Shown: positions 34,360-45,901, counted from the first letter of the stretch. The stretch: DNA of 64,000 bases from Glandiceps talaboti (GCF_964340395.1 NC_135557.1:10957046-11021045); one strand, 5' to 3'. A program made the numbers and translations. Notes: a model not told the origin generated them from the sequence alone.

Positions 34360-34990
34360 AGCTTCTAGGGGAGATCCCCTAGGACCCCCCCCCCATAAGA
34401 GGTAGACATGTCCAAGCCTCAAATCAAAGTTCTTCCCTCCACCTCTTACTGTCAAGATGCTATGAAATTTTATTTCAAAAATGTTTCAACCATGTGTAGT
34501 TGCTTTTTACAATTGTTAGAGCTGTCTTGTAAAGCTTGCAAATTATTGTTTGAAAGTGTCTGTTAATAGCCTGAAAATTGGCTTTAAGAGTAAAAATCAT
34601 CTAGGGCTTCTAGGGGGATACCCCTAGAACCCCCCTCCCCCATAAGAGGTAGACATGTTCTGGTTTGAAATCAAAGTTCTTTCCTTCACCTCTTACTGTC
34701 AAGATGCTATGGAACTTTATTTCAAACATGTTTCAACCTTATGTAGTTGCTTTTTACATGTTAGAGCTGTCTTGTAAAGCTTGCAAATTATTGTCTGAAA
34801 GTGTCTGTGAATAGCTTAAACATTGCCTTTAGATTAAAAATCCTCCAGGCCGTTTTCTAGTGGGAGACCCCTAGAACCCCCCCCCCCATTCACACACACT
34901 CACACAAGAGGTGGACGTATCCCAGTCTCAAAGCTCTTCCCTCTACAACTTACTGCCAGATGCTATGAAACTTTATTCAGGGGGTCAGTG
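34360..34990 (+). repeat. Tandem repeat, unit about 245 bp, with poly-C runs
   Basis: CTTCTAGGGG(A/G)GAT(C/A)CCCT with a following C-run starts units near 34364, 34608 and 34853. Each contains AAGAGGTAGACATGT, CTCTTACTGTCAAGATGCTATG and TTAGAGCTGTCTTGTAAAGC. The third unit is partial and carries extra (CACA)n. Confidence 0.85.
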
Positions 34991-35499
34991 ACCCCCCCCC
35001 CCCATCCCCCAAGCTGGAGAAACTGACCGGTCTATCTGAATGTTTGAGCTCACCAATCAAGTTTCCGATTTGTATTTTCAGTGTGTCATCATACCATGGC
35101 ATAAAAACTGTCAACGATGTTTATTTAATTGAAAATCAAACATGTATGAAATATGTAGTTTTTTTAAATATAATATGTGTGTGTGATAGAACAGAATCTT
35201 TTTACTCTCTCTATTACCGTGTGCCAAAACCAAACAGAAAATTGTGGCAACAAATGTAGGTGTTCAACATTCACGTAAAAAAAAGATATCTCAAAAAAGC
35301 AAAGAAAAAAAAAGTTGCCAGCATAGGCGAAGGAGAAAAAAAAAATTCTCAGGCAAGCAGGTGGAAAAAAAATAATGACTCTCCACCAATCTTCCAAGCC
35401 CCCCAGGATATCGAATGGTCTACCTCTTATGCATATTGAATAATCTACGAATGGCATAACGTCATTACAAAATCGCCGCATATCATGTCATCATCTCGC

Positions 35500-35930
35500 A
35501 TCGCAGTATTGCATGTAGTCATCTAATGTAGTCATATCGCATGTAGTCATCTAATGTAGTCATATCGCATGTAGTCATCTCATGTAGTCACATCGCATGT
35601 AGTCATCGCATGTAGTCATATCGCATTTAGTCATCTCATGTAGTCACATCGCATGTAGTCATCTCATGTAGTCATATCGCATGTAGTCACCTCATGTAGT
35701 CACATCGCATGTAGTCATCTCATGTAGTCATATCGCATGTAGTCACCTCATGTAATCATTTCGCATGTAGTCACCTCATGTAGTCATATCGCATGTAGTC
35801 ATCTCAGATCATGTAGTCATATCGTATATAGTCATTGCAGTATTGCATATAGTCATTGCAGTATTGCATATAGTCATTGCAGTATTACATATAGTCATTG
35901 CAGTATTGCATATAGTCATTGCAGTATTAT
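35500..35930 (-). repeat. Right subterminal array, complement of the left one
   Basis: CATGTAGTCATATCG / CATGTAGTCATCT units continue for about 320 bp, then ATATAGTCATTGCAGTATTGC units to the end. The mirror-image order is the same as at 32380-32620. Confidence 0.9.
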
Positions 35931-35955
35931 ATTTTCGAATATTGGCAGGCATTAA

Positions 35956-37315
35956 CGCCATATCCTGACCTACACGGTGTGTAATTCGTTGATGTATGTG
36001 TAGTATAGAGATGTAGGCAAACTGGGGAAGACAACAAAAACAGTTTCAGCATCTCAGCATTAAACGTTTTCGTCTTGATGACCGTTATAACCACAAAACT
36101 AAAAAACAAACATTTTCTGAAATAACAGTAGCCATCAATTAATCATACACTTCGCACGACAACGTAACTCTACTGCAACGTACCATACCATTTCTAAATT
36201 ATATTTCTATCTCGAACATTGCAAAGTGAAAAGAAGAAATACAAATTAGACTTGAAAAAAGAGACACTCGTTTCAGTTTACCGCAAATAGTAGTTATTTT
36301 GCAGATTATTACTGTAAATAACTCTCAGACTGTCAATTTCTGATAATAATAATCACAACAATAACTTATGATAATAAGGAAATCATTTTCTTTGAAATCC
36401 AGTGGAGCAACAAATACATCCTAATTCTATCCGTTTATTTTTTTATTATTTTTATATTTATTTCAAACTTGCCTGGTCAATGTTTACACTGTGGCACTAA
36501 ATATGTTGTAACTGTCCAAGACTGGACATTTCTTAGCTTGGAAGGCATTTTCAAGTAATCGTCATTTACAGGCACCCCACAATGACAAAGGTGAAGCGGG
36601 CAAAATGAACAAATATGAACTGAATCAATAAAAGTACGTAGCAATAGAGACTTCTTGATCAAGTAGGTATATGTCGATTTATAATAAGATTCAACCTCAC
36701 TATCCCTCGAGATAGTAATCACATATATTCTACCTATCCCATGACCAGTATTTCATGATATTTTCAGTGTTTGTAACCAAATATTATGTTACAGTACGAG
36801 AAGCGATGGTAAGGTCAAGGTCCTGGCATTCAATACACAGTGAAGAGCTAATAAGACAAATTGTTTGGTTGTCATGGGCTATGGCACATATTAGTGCACA
36901 TGACGAAATTACGCTCATCGATGGCAATGGAATATGTCAGATCAAGCCGCTGTTGTAATGAATTAATACTATTAAGAATGTTCAGCAAAGTATATGTATT
37001 TTCTATGGAAAGTGGTTTTAAGATAAGAAATGGTATCATCATTAATAATGGTAAACTTATGCGTTCATTTCTTTTTGATATCCTTAAAATATGAATTATC
37101 TGGCGTGTTTCGTCAGAAAAATCTGTTTTACTGATTACGTTATATGTGTATTATAAGTAATGTATTTCCAGCGATCATGTTAAAACGCATGTCATTTAAC
37201 CATAACCACTTTTGTTTTGTTAAACAGTTACTTGCAAAACTTACTTAAAGGAAAGACGTCTGCTCTAAAAATGAAGATAGAGTTGTGACCTGTAGAACAT
37301 TAATTCAGAGACAAT
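35956..37315. other. Upstream region of the 12-exon gene
   Basis: No exon is recognised. A pyrimidine-rich AG (GTTTTGTTAAACAG, ending 37226) could be an acceptor for the 5' UTR of the first coding exon. No TATA or Inr element can be picked with confidence. Confidence 0.3.
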
Positions 37316-38564
37316 ATGGATGGCAGGACTTTGATGCATGTTGCATTACTGTGCAGCAGTGTGATGATCATAAATTCCCAGGAATCCGGTAATTTGCCTG
37401 GTATACTATTTGTATTTGAATCGTGGACTGTCAAAAGGGGAGGCCTTCCGGAATTTCACCGAAGTCTAGTCAAAGACTTTATTACACGAAAGAGAAATGA
37501 AGTTAACGTTTATACAACGATTATAGACCCAAAACTCAGTGACGAGAAGGATGCAAATATGTTTGGAGTAAATTTGATTTTACCAAAGCAAAAGTTGCGA
37601 CGTGGAGAGAGGGAAGAACAACCGAGAATTGAGTGGTTGAAGTATCATCGAACATTCTATCCACATTTGTCAAAACTATCGCACATAACACATGTAGTTG
37701 GGTACATTCCAAAAACAGCTATCGCAACTGCTAATATTCGAGATGAATTATTTCCTGACGCAAAACTTGTACTTATCAACCATATTATTCCAGAAGAGAT
37801 TTGTAACTCGTCTCCTACACAAACTGAAACATTAAAGGATGAAATGTTTTTTCGAGCTGGAGATGCCGATGTCATATTTTCAATTGGTCCTTACATGTTT
37901 GATCATTTTGAGAACGAGTACAGAGCAGATGAATTGTATGAAAAGCCACATATCTTATATTTACCGCGACCCGAGAAATATTTTTTTGAGAAGAAACCTT
38001 TCTTTAAAGAGAGTACAAAACAAAGACAAATATCGTATGGAAAGGTATATAATAATGAAATACTCGAAAAATATGATAGTCACATTACCCATGCCATTGA
38101 TATGGTTGCAACTGACTTGGATAATTTTTTAAAGAAGATTGTCAAGGGAAAACGTCTTAATGCCAATAGTTCCCAGGAAACAATAGCAAGACAGCTTCTA
38201 CAATCTCATTTGTATTTGGTAACTTCATGTTATGAAGATTACAGCTTTGACGGATTGGAGGCTGTTGCCATAGGTGTGCCCCTAGTTACTGGCGAGGAAT
38301 CGCATATAGCGAAATTTATTGAACATTTTTTTCGGGGGCATGCAAGAAATTGTGTTGTACAACAGCAGAGGGCAGAGTCTTGGTCTAAAACAATGACTGA
38401 CATATTAGTCTCCCTTGCCATGGCTTATGACTTTGCTAACAATTTAAAGGAAGATTGTTGGATAGATGAAACTGTGACAAGGAGTCATGGCGAATTTGCA
38501 GCTCTACCTGCACCCGGTAAGGCTCAGACTGAAAACTTTTCTGAAGACAGCCAGCCTTCAATTA
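37316..38564 (+). CDS. Exon 1: GT-B/GT4 glycosyltransferase-like domain
   Basis: ATG 37316 has a good context (A at -3, G at +4). Residues 6-20 are hydrophobic (LMHVALLCSSVMII) and could be a signal peptide ending near NSQES. From about residue 28 (PGILFVFESWTVKRGGLPEF) the protein follows a group 1 glycosyltransferase N-domain. It includes KDANMFGVNLILPK, HVVGYIPKTAIA, KLVLINHIIPEEI and a DADVIFSIGPYMFDHF segment. The C-domain is short and holds LVTSCYEDYSFDGLEAVAIG followed by VPLVTGEESHIAKFIE. EDYSFDGLE is the EX7E motif of GT4-type enzymes, which binds the nucleotide-sugar donor. The C-domain looks reduced, so catalysis is uncertain. The exon ends in phase 1 at a consensus GTGAGT donor (38565). 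Reading past the donor gives a short false end in poly-F. Confidence 0.75.
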
Positions 38565-38769
38565 GTGAGTATTTTTTTTTCCTTTGAGTATTATTTTTTA
38601 AACAAATATTTAGAAGTGAATTGTTTGTAATGATACCTACGTACTAAAGGTCGCATATTTAATATTCCTTTAATTATTTTCAACCCCTTCAAACCTGTAA
38701 ATTACTATTCAATTCTATGAAATGTCTATTACCATGATATGCCAACATCAATATTTTTTTGTATTCCAG

Positions 38770-39279
38770 ATCTTAACGTCAAAGTTGAAATTAATGAGAC
38801 CCACTTTTGTATCTGTCTGAAAGAGTCAAATCTTGAGGAACACACAGCCTTTCAATCTGATACTGAAAAAAGTTACTGTATATCCAACGGACATAACGGA
38901 CATATAACTAAGAAAGAAGAAATCAAACGCATTTGTAATTACTGGTCGAAAATCAATGACATGTTTAAGAAAAGAGTCCAGTCACTTAAACACGATGACG
39001 AGAGTTGCAGAAAACTGAATGAGACCTGCAAGGATAACTTTGCCATCTTAAACGATTTCACAGAAGGATCGCTAATACTCAGATTGCACTTTACAGGGTT
39101 GCTGAATCTATACCAATTTCGAGGAAAATGTCGATCTGGTAAATTTGCCAAAACCCTGCAAAACATTTTAATAACTCGCCAAATGAAAATGTTGTCAAGT
39201 GAAATCAATATTCCTCTTGGACTAGTCGTTTCCTACGACAAAGCTAACTTTCAAGACATCAAAAATTTCTTCATTGAAC
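38770..39279 (+). CDS. Exon 2: TRADD-N-like alpha/beta segment
   Basis: The acceptor TATTCCAG and the donor GAAC|GTAAGT are both good; the exon is 510 nt, phase 1-1, residues about 417-586. The first part (INETHFCICLKESNLEE and a Cys/Asn-rich helical stretch NYWSKINDMFKKRVQSLKHD) leads to FTEGSLILRLHFTGLLNLYQ, FRGKCRSGKFAKTLQNILIT and IPLGLVVSYDKANFQDIKNF. This strand-helix-strand-helix pattern (EGSL-L-L-F, then a helix with SG-L-K-LQ--L-T, then a strand and an acidic-start helix) is one I know from many amphioxus, mollusc and cnidarian immune proteins and resembles the TRADD N-terminal fold. Its role there is adaptor-like protein binding. The assignment rests on pattern alone. Confidence 0.65.
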
Positions 39280-40119
39280 GTAAGTCACCCGTTTTTATAA
39301 TTCATTATAACAATTTTCCATATTATTTTTAAAAACATTCACTGCATATAATTATGATATATATCTAATACACATACATACATACCTTATATAACAGGGG
39401 CACTATACAAAATAACGTGATACTAGATGACATTATCAAACTACCTGGTTTTTACATCTTCCCCTTTAGCTCACCGTATTTTACAATGCCAAATTATCGC
39501 ATGCTATCAGTGGGTCATAACGGTACTAAGTCCAGTGTTATAGGTATGGGTTGGTAGTCGCCAAATAACAGCCGACCACTCCGGATCCAACAATTGTTTC
39601 CCGCTACCTTTGTTAATTTGTTTTTAATTTCATCGTTCATAAATAGTCTGACTTTAATAACATCTTGGAATGCTGATTTTAAAACCAACTAGGCAGTACA
39701 CATTATCGACTTTGAACAAAATAATGACCCAGGTGAAACTATTGATACTTGTGAATGAGGGGTAAACGCACTAGCAGTAAGGACGTCTATCGCAGACTTC
39801 CCGGATTAAGAGAATGTGTCATATAAAAAAAGACTACAACATATCACCTGATATGGTGATCATATGGGACAAGACATGTATCGCGATGACTCCCTAGGGG
39901 TGGAGACGGGGGGGGGGTGGTGGCGGCAGAATGGACGATAGCCAAAGAAGGATCACAACAAGTCTCCATAGCCTCTTTGATGACAAAGTGTCAAATCACA
40001 ACTCGTTTAGCCACCTCTGATTCAGGTGATGTATTACCGCCACAGTGTTGTACCAAGAGAAAATAGATCATTGCCACCCAAATTACAAATTTCCAGAGAA
40101 TTGGAAAGTGTTCGACATG

Positions 40120-40390
40120 GGTCATTGGTAAGATATGTGTTTTATTTTCACAACCTGATATAGGAGATGGAGGAACTAGAAAGCATACACAGCTTATGTA
40201 CGGTGAAGACTTTGAGAATAATGAACACAACATCAATGCAGGTAGACGGTAGTTTCATAACAGTCCATCTTGGTCCTTGTTGTATGTACTAATAAATGTT
40301 AGGAGATAGAAACGTTTGCTATTGGTCTACACTTAATTCATCCCAAAACCGCCTATTTCCTTAAAAATACAACAGACCAAACAAAAGAGG
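40120..40390 (+). repeat. Dispersed repeat, copy 2 (copy 1 at 8985)
   Basis: TGTTTTATTTTCACAACCTG, GGAGATGGAGGAACTAGAA and TCTACACTTAATTCATCCCA are in the same order as at 8985-9260. Confidence 0.65.
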
Positions 40391-40719
40391 GAGAATTGAC
40401 ACAAAGTATAGTTTGTTTCTCATAAATTTTCTAGTCTTGCAACACACATTAACTTAGTTAGTATTATCATATATGTATATCAAAGTACGTGATCGCATAG
40501 TGTCATTTTTTACAGGAATGTATTCTTTCTGATATAAATATTATGTAATAATAACATAACCCAATGCTACGAGAGTTCCAGTGTGGGTACTCAGTGTTGT
40601 TTCCAGTATGGCAAACGAGGAGGCTATTGATATCACACATCAATTTTAATTTAAATAAATAAAAAAGGAGGGGTAAAATTTATTTCATATCAATTTTTAT
40701 TTAACGAAACATGAAAAAA

Positions 40720-41095
40720 GAGAAACAACAAAAGTTCGTTTCCCATCAATTCGAGTTTGTAAAGCAATTTTAATCTAAATTGAATTCATTTTTATTTTCA
40801 TTTGCATGTCAAAAATTCCCTGATTTAAATTTGTGATCATTTTCGCTTGTATTTGCAAACCAAGTTCCAGTTGGAATTCATTTTCCACTTCCATTTGTAA
40901 ATCGATATTCATTTCTAATTTGCTTCATTTGCAAATCGAATTCCAATTAAACCCACACATCAATTTCACTTACATTTGTAAATCAATTTTCATTTCAAAT
41001 AGTTTTCAAGTATAACTTGCATTTGCAAATCGATTTACAATTTAAACTCATTTTCACTTGCATTTTCAAATCGATTTTCATTTCAAATTCATCTT
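40720..41095 (+). repeat. Degenerate tandem repeat around CATTTGCAAATCGATTTCC
   Basis: Variants of TTTCACTTGCATTTGCAAATCGATTTTCATTTCAAATTCA recur about every 45 bp. The half-palindromic ATTTGCAAAT octamer-like core recurs, which coincides with the Oct-factor site ATTTGCAT family; this may be chance in such AT-rich DNA. Confidence 0.7.
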
Positions 41096-41454
41096 CAGGA
41101 GCCTGGTCTTTCGGGAAAACCATATTCTAATTACCCCGCGCGGGACGTCACAGTAAATTTCGTCCAAGTCATAAAAAATGGACTCACAAGGCCTATTCAT
41201 TAAAAAAAAATATGTGTCAGTCGCTCGAGAGGTGATAATCTGTCGCAAAGGTACCTAAATCGTTCAGCTTGCAATGTAGTATTCCCCATCATGCACTCCT
41301 CTGAGTGATACATTTGGGCAGAATAGATAGAATGTTGTTTCCCCGTCTGAGCACGCTCAATTTTTTTGTAACATTTACCCTTTGACCTATGACCGTAACG
41401 TCAAAAGACAGCTTATGGTTTCAAGGCAGCATTTCACTGACTTCTTTCTCAAAA

Positions 41455-41640
41455 ATCTGTATTTCCAAAACTACTGTGCAGATTGGCTGAAATTTAATGG
41501 GGAAACATTTTGGGATGTTGCAGATTAGGGTGCATTCACAACACAATGATCCCATTGGCAATATAAAAATTAGGTCTCACTTTTGGCCAAAAACGTATAT
41601 CTTGAAAACTACATGGTGAATGCGGCTGAAACCAAGTATA
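41455..41640 (+). repeat. Single diverged unit of the 13.6 kb tandem repeat
   Basis: CCAAAACTACTGTGCAGATTGGCTGAAATTTAATGGGG, CAATGATCCCATTGGCAATA and CTTGAAAACTACATGGTGAA follow the order of the units at 13600-14110. Confidence 0.65.
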
Positions 41641-41780
41641 CACCAAGTATGCCATACTTGCACTCGCGTGTCATATAGCGTCGGTCATATTATACTTTTC
41701 CTTGTCACTTCATGTCTGGTTCTATTGTTTGGTTTTGGTTACTTGTTTAAAGTAATACATGCTGCTTTTTATTGTTGTAG

Positions 41781-41927
41781 ATATAGAGATTTGGCACACC
41801 AAATATGACGACACAATGGCAATATTGTCATGTGTTATTCTTAAGATGGACACATCGTATTTCATGTATCTCTGCTTTGTCTCCTTTATGACCCTACTCA
41901 TGAAACTATCTCTACGGAAAGATAAAG
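41781..41927 (+). CDS. Exon 3: transmembrane cassette 1 (147 nt)
   Basis: The acceptor is TTTATTGTTGTAG and the donor AAAG|GTACAA, phase 1-1, 49 residues. A polar lead (WHTKYDDTMAILS) is followed by a hydrophobic stretch SYFMYLCFVSFMTLLM and the basic end KLSLRKDKG. Exons 4 and 5 have the same length, phase and layout, with an aromatic Y-F/Y-C pair at the start of the span. I read this as one of three tandemly duplicated membrane-span exons. Confidence 0.7.
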
Positions 41928-42147
41928 GTACAAAATCATCTTTATTATGTATTCTTATTGTATTATTTATGGTTCCGAACACATCAAACAACTTAGCGAA
42001 GCTATTAGGTGGAAATGAAAGGTTGAATTCCGAGCCACTTAGTATCTAGACATATTGGGATGGGGGGATAAGTCGTGGTTGCTAATAGTATTCACGTGTT
42101 GACGGCTGTCAACAAATTTGTGACATGCCATTTTGTTCTTTTGTCAG

Positions 42148-42294
42148 ATATGGTTGCTGCGTGTAAAGATAATGAAGCCGAAATGTCCAGGCGACCAAGT
42201 TTAATTTGGATGATAAATGCTTGGTACTTTGTCTGTCTCATGTTTGTCTCCATTGTTGTCCTAGTTGTGAAGCTCACTTTCAGAAATGGTGAAG
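42148..42294 (+). CDS. Exon 4: transmembrane cassette 2 (147 nt)
   Basis: The acceptor is TTCTTTTGTCAG and the donor GAAG|GTGCAA (weak), phase 1-1, 49 residues. The acidic/polar lead CKDNEAEMSRRPSL is followed by the span NAWYFVCLMFVSIVVLVV and KLTFRNGEG. The end KLTFRNGEG aligns position by position with KLSLRKDKG of exon 3, which supports duplication. The intron between exons 3 and 4 is only 220 bp. Confidence 0.7.
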
Positions 42295-42975
42295 GTGCAA
42301 ATTTTGATTATTTTATTTTGCAATGAATATTATGTCACCTAAACAAGTGTATTTGCAAATATATCGTCTAATTATAGCACATGCTTTCACTAGAAAATTC
42401 GTTATCATTAATTCCATAAACAATTTATGCAATGCCTAGAAATCATTAATAATGGAAATGACTAATTACAATTAAGTTCGTCTGCAATCTTTGTAATGCA
42501 TCCTCGCTTTGCAGTTATCGATGTATGGAACCAACTATATCAAACTTGAAACATACATTCTTTCCATTTAACCAATTACAAATAACCATTATTTAGAGAA
42601 ATTACTCATTAAATCAAAGGCTTCAACAACAAGTTTTTACACAATGCAAGCAATTTGTTATTGTCGACATATACGTATGTATCTAGTTATTTGAAGTTTG
42701 TATTCTTAACATATTGTCTAATTGTCAATATATCAATTATGGATACATTTCATTAAAACTAATTATATCAGCAAAGCTTACGAGACAACATTATTTTATT
42801 ATCATCAATCTATGTGCGTAATTACATTTCATTTAAAGCTTGTATTCTTAAGATGTAATTATTGAAAACCGAATGAGTCACTAACGTCAGTGAGATGTAT
42901 ACCACATCCCAATCACTTCTTTTTATTGAGTGTCTAGAGAAGTTTAATTGGAGTTTGTTTAGATATTGTTGATGT

Positions 42976-43219
42976 AAACATACATACATACATACATACA
43001 TACATACATACATACATACATACATACATACATACATACATACATACATACACACATACATACATACATATATACATATATACATACATACATACATACA
43101 TACATACATACATACATACATACATACATACATTGATACATTGATACATACATACATACACACATACATACATACATACATACATACATACATACATACA
43201 TACATACATACATGCATAC

Positions 43220-43262
<43 letters not shown>

Positions 43263-43265
43263 TAT
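42976..43265 (+). repeat. (CATA)n(GACA)n microsatellite in intron 4
   Basis: CATA units with a few CACA/TATA and CATTGATA interruptions run to 43219. (CAGA)n follows to 43262. The repeat ends about 110 bp before exon 5. Confidence 0.95.
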
Positions 43266-43376
43266 TGAGAGACAGTGTTATGGAAGGTAATGTACATTAA
43301 GGTATATTCGGTTTATTGTTGCTTAAATATAGTACTTTAGTAAACAGAGTAATGATTTTATTCGTCCTACCATCAG

Positions 43377-43523
43377 AAATAGATATTGGGAGTAATGGAT
43401 ATGAAGACAGAGTAAGATTTCGGCCACACTTTGTCGTTTTTGTTGACGTTTGGTACTGTATTAATGTTATCATTGTCTTGGGGACATTCATTATGGTTCA
43501 CCCTGAAAAACTGACAGTTCAAG
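43377..43523 (+). CDS. Exon 5: transmembrane cassette 3 (147 nt)
   Basis: The acceptor is GTCCTACCATCAG and the donor CAAG|GTAATG, phase 1-1, 49 residues. The lead NGYEDRVRFRPHFV is followed by the span FVDVWYCINVIIVLGTFIMV and the end HPEKLTVQG. It has the same length as exons 3 and 4; the WYC/WYF and final G positions coincide. It is the most diverged of the three. Confidence 0.65.
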
Positions 43524-44880
43524 GTAATGTATGTGATTTACAAATTTTGAAGAGTGTTATATTCTTACGATTTTTTTATTTCCAAATTTGATAGGTCCTA
43601 TGCAGACTCTTTTTTCATTCGTTTTTCAGGCCTGTGTCACCAAATACGGCACAGGATTATAATAGACAAGTTTTGAGCAGCGTTGCTGAGGTGTACCGAT
43701 GTACAATGATGTGTTTCCTGGTATTGTGTTTTCTACATATAATAGTAGCCCCACATAAATGATTAGTCACGACTTTTGTACAGCTGTGTAATTGGTTTGA
43801 CCTTTTCCCCTGTATCATGTAACTTCTAAAATCCAAACAAAACATAACCTGAAAAAAACCTTGAACACAAAACCTTGTAAGTGTTAAGACACACAAGAAA
43901 ACTATTATACTCCTGTTGCAGTCAAATACCTAGGACAGGGCTGTGTACATAGCTGTACCATTCCTATATGGCCATGTTGGGTGTCCCAGCTATGTGTAAA
44001 CAATATCCCTATAACAGTTCTGGCCAACACTCAAGGTCTAACATACCTATTTTTTACAGATATGTAACTTGTATGCCAACTTAACTGTAATGTGGATGTG
44101 AGAATTTTTAAAAACATCCATATACAGGAACAGCCATGTACAAAGTATGTGCACATAGCTGTAAAAGGTATTTTCCAAACCTATGTACCAGACATGTGAG
44201 AACCGCTGTAACGAGTATTTCTTACAGACATGTACCACCTTGAGCAATAATGCTGATTAAATTTAATGAATAGGATGATACAGGGTATGCTTTCAACATA
44301 GCTGGCACATGGATGTGCACAACTGTGAACTAGGTATGCTGAGCACAGTTAGTGTGCATGAATCTGCAGAACGGCGTTAACATAGATTAGGTATACACTC
44401 TATAACTTGCTGTTCAAGACATAGCTTTTACATGGATGTTCTCGTCTTCATAGCACTAGGGTGTGGGATTCCTCGTGCTGTGATGTGCATGGTTCAAAGT
44501 ATTTAGAACTATTGAACTTGCATTGAGTTTTGGTAAATGTGATATAATGGCTTAATTGATGAAAGCATTTATGGACTACTTAAAAACGTAATTTTCCAAA
44601 TTTACTTTCGTCCTTTTAATAACACACATGTACAGAAAAATAAGCAAACAATCATTAGAATATATACTTAGTGTCGGCTATACTTAAAAGAGTATAGTAG
44701 TTGACTACTCAACTATTGATGGATTTTATCAGATACTGTCAAACGTGCTCGGGATGAAATTAATTTTAACATTTAATATGTATATAGTTATCACATCCAA
44801 ATCTACGATGATCGTGTATATGTTCCTTTCAAGTAGACATGTTGTCGTTTATGTATTAATGGTGTTATCTCTTTTCACAG
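43524..44880 (+). other. Intron 5
   Basis: An AG at 43630 (CGTTTTTCAG) opens a short frame of 14 codons (GLCHQIRHRIIIDKF) before TGA, which could be an alternative terminal exon but is not convincing. The 43930-44420 part repeats ACATAGCTG-like phrases loosely. Confidence 0.35.
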
Positions 44881-44960
44881 GAGATGGTGACAGTGGAAAT
44901 GTAAGAGAATGCTTAAATGATGACATTGCAAAAACGGAAGATGAAGAACTAACGCATAAG
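44881..44960 (+). CDS. Exon 6: short acidic linker
   Basis: The acceptor TCTCTTTTCACAG is strong. The exon reads [18 protein letters not shown] then TEDEELTHK, entering in phase 1 and leaving in phase 0 at AAG|GTCCTG. An alternative, better-looking donor GTAAGA follows GNV's AAT at 44900 and also gives phase 0, shortening the exon by 20 residues. The next exon begins in phase 0, which supports either choice. A long (AT)n array starts 20 bp downstream. Confidence 0.55.
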
Positions 44961-44972
44961 GTCCTGGAAAAT

Positions 44973-45156
<184 letters not shown>

Positions 45157-45252
45157 CGAACAAAATTACTAGATGAATTAATGATTGTAAAGTTCTGCAG
45201 TCAGTCTTACTTACAATCCCAAAAGCGTCAGCAACGTATCAATGTGACTAGC

Positions 45253-45702
45253 ACACCTTCATCAGTCTGTCAAACTACCCAACTAAACCAAACTAACTAC
45301 AGTGCATGTCTGAACTTGAAGTAGACAAAAGAAAATAATCCCATGACAAAAAATGAGGGAGACAATCATAATAAACTGGTGAAAAACACTACTTTTGGAT
45401 TCCTGAGGGTTCATATTCGTTTATTTCATGAGGATATATAGTATCAGCTCTCTGTCTGTCTGTCTGTCTGTCTGTCTCCCTCTCTCTGTATGTATGTATG
45501 TATGACACCTTCATCAGTCTGTCAAACTACCCAACTAAACCAAACTAACTACAGTGCATGTCTGAACTTGAAGTAGACAAAAGAAAATAATCCCATGACA
45601 AAAAATGAGGGAGACAATCATAATAAACTGGTGAAAAACACTACTTTTGGATTCCTGAGGGTTCATATTCGTTTATTTCATGAGGATATATAGTATCAGC
45701 TC

Positions 45703-45740
<38 letters not shown>

Positions 45741-45790
45741 CGCCTCCCTCTCTCTGTATGTATGTATGTATGTATGTATGTATGTATGTA
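45253..45790 (+). repeat. Tandem duplication, period 252 bp
   Basis: ACACCTTCATCAGTCTGTCA starts at 45253 and 45505. The two copies appear identical until their (CTGT)n and (TATG)n tails, which differ in length (about 6 versus 10 CTGT units). Confidence 0.9.
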
Positions 45791-45812
45791 TGTATGTATG
45801 TATGTATGTATG

Positions 45813-45901
<89 letters not shown>

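Larger units (their letters stand above)
32338..35955. mobile_element. 3.6 kb element with terminal inverted repeats and subterminal tandem repeats
   Basis: The ends are TGCCTGCCAATATTCGAAAA at 32345 and its complement TTTTCGAATATTGGCAGGCA at 35932. Inside each end is an array of (TGACTACATGCGATA)n-like units (32390-32620) or its complement (35500-35925). Next, on both sides, comes GACATGATATGCGGCGATTTTGTAATG (32635, complement at 35467) and CCATTTGATATCCTGGGGGG...CTTGGAAGAT. The symmetry, with subterminal repeats inside the inverted ends, is that of a DNA transposon. No transposase frame is visible, so it is non-autonomous or badly decayed. Confidence 0.75.
39280..41780 (+). other. Intron 2 with dispersed repeats
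   Basis: This 2.5 kb intron holds the repeat copy at 40120-40390, the degenerate CATTTGCAAATCGA array at 40720-41090 and a diverged unit at 41455-41640. I looked for a further transmembrane cassette exon and saw none. Confidence 0.55.

Noticed and set aside
40720-41095. Cluster of octamer-like ATTTGCAAAT transcription factor sites
   Set aside because: The motif is part of a tandem repeat unit in an AT-rich intron, so site clustering is explained by the repeat.
42515-42552. Possible fourth membrane cassette after CTTTGCAG (reads IDVWNQLYQT)
   Set aside because: It hits a stop after about ten codons and lacks a hydrophobic span; at most a decayed remnant.
42822-43297. Met/Tyr/Val/Cys-repeat ORFs on the minus strand
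   Set aside because: They come from the (CATA)n(GACA)n microsatellite in intron 4.
43631-43680. Short alternative terminal exon after CGTTTTTCAG
   Set aside because: Only 14 codons, with no poly(A) signal close by or similarity; kept as a remark under intron 5.
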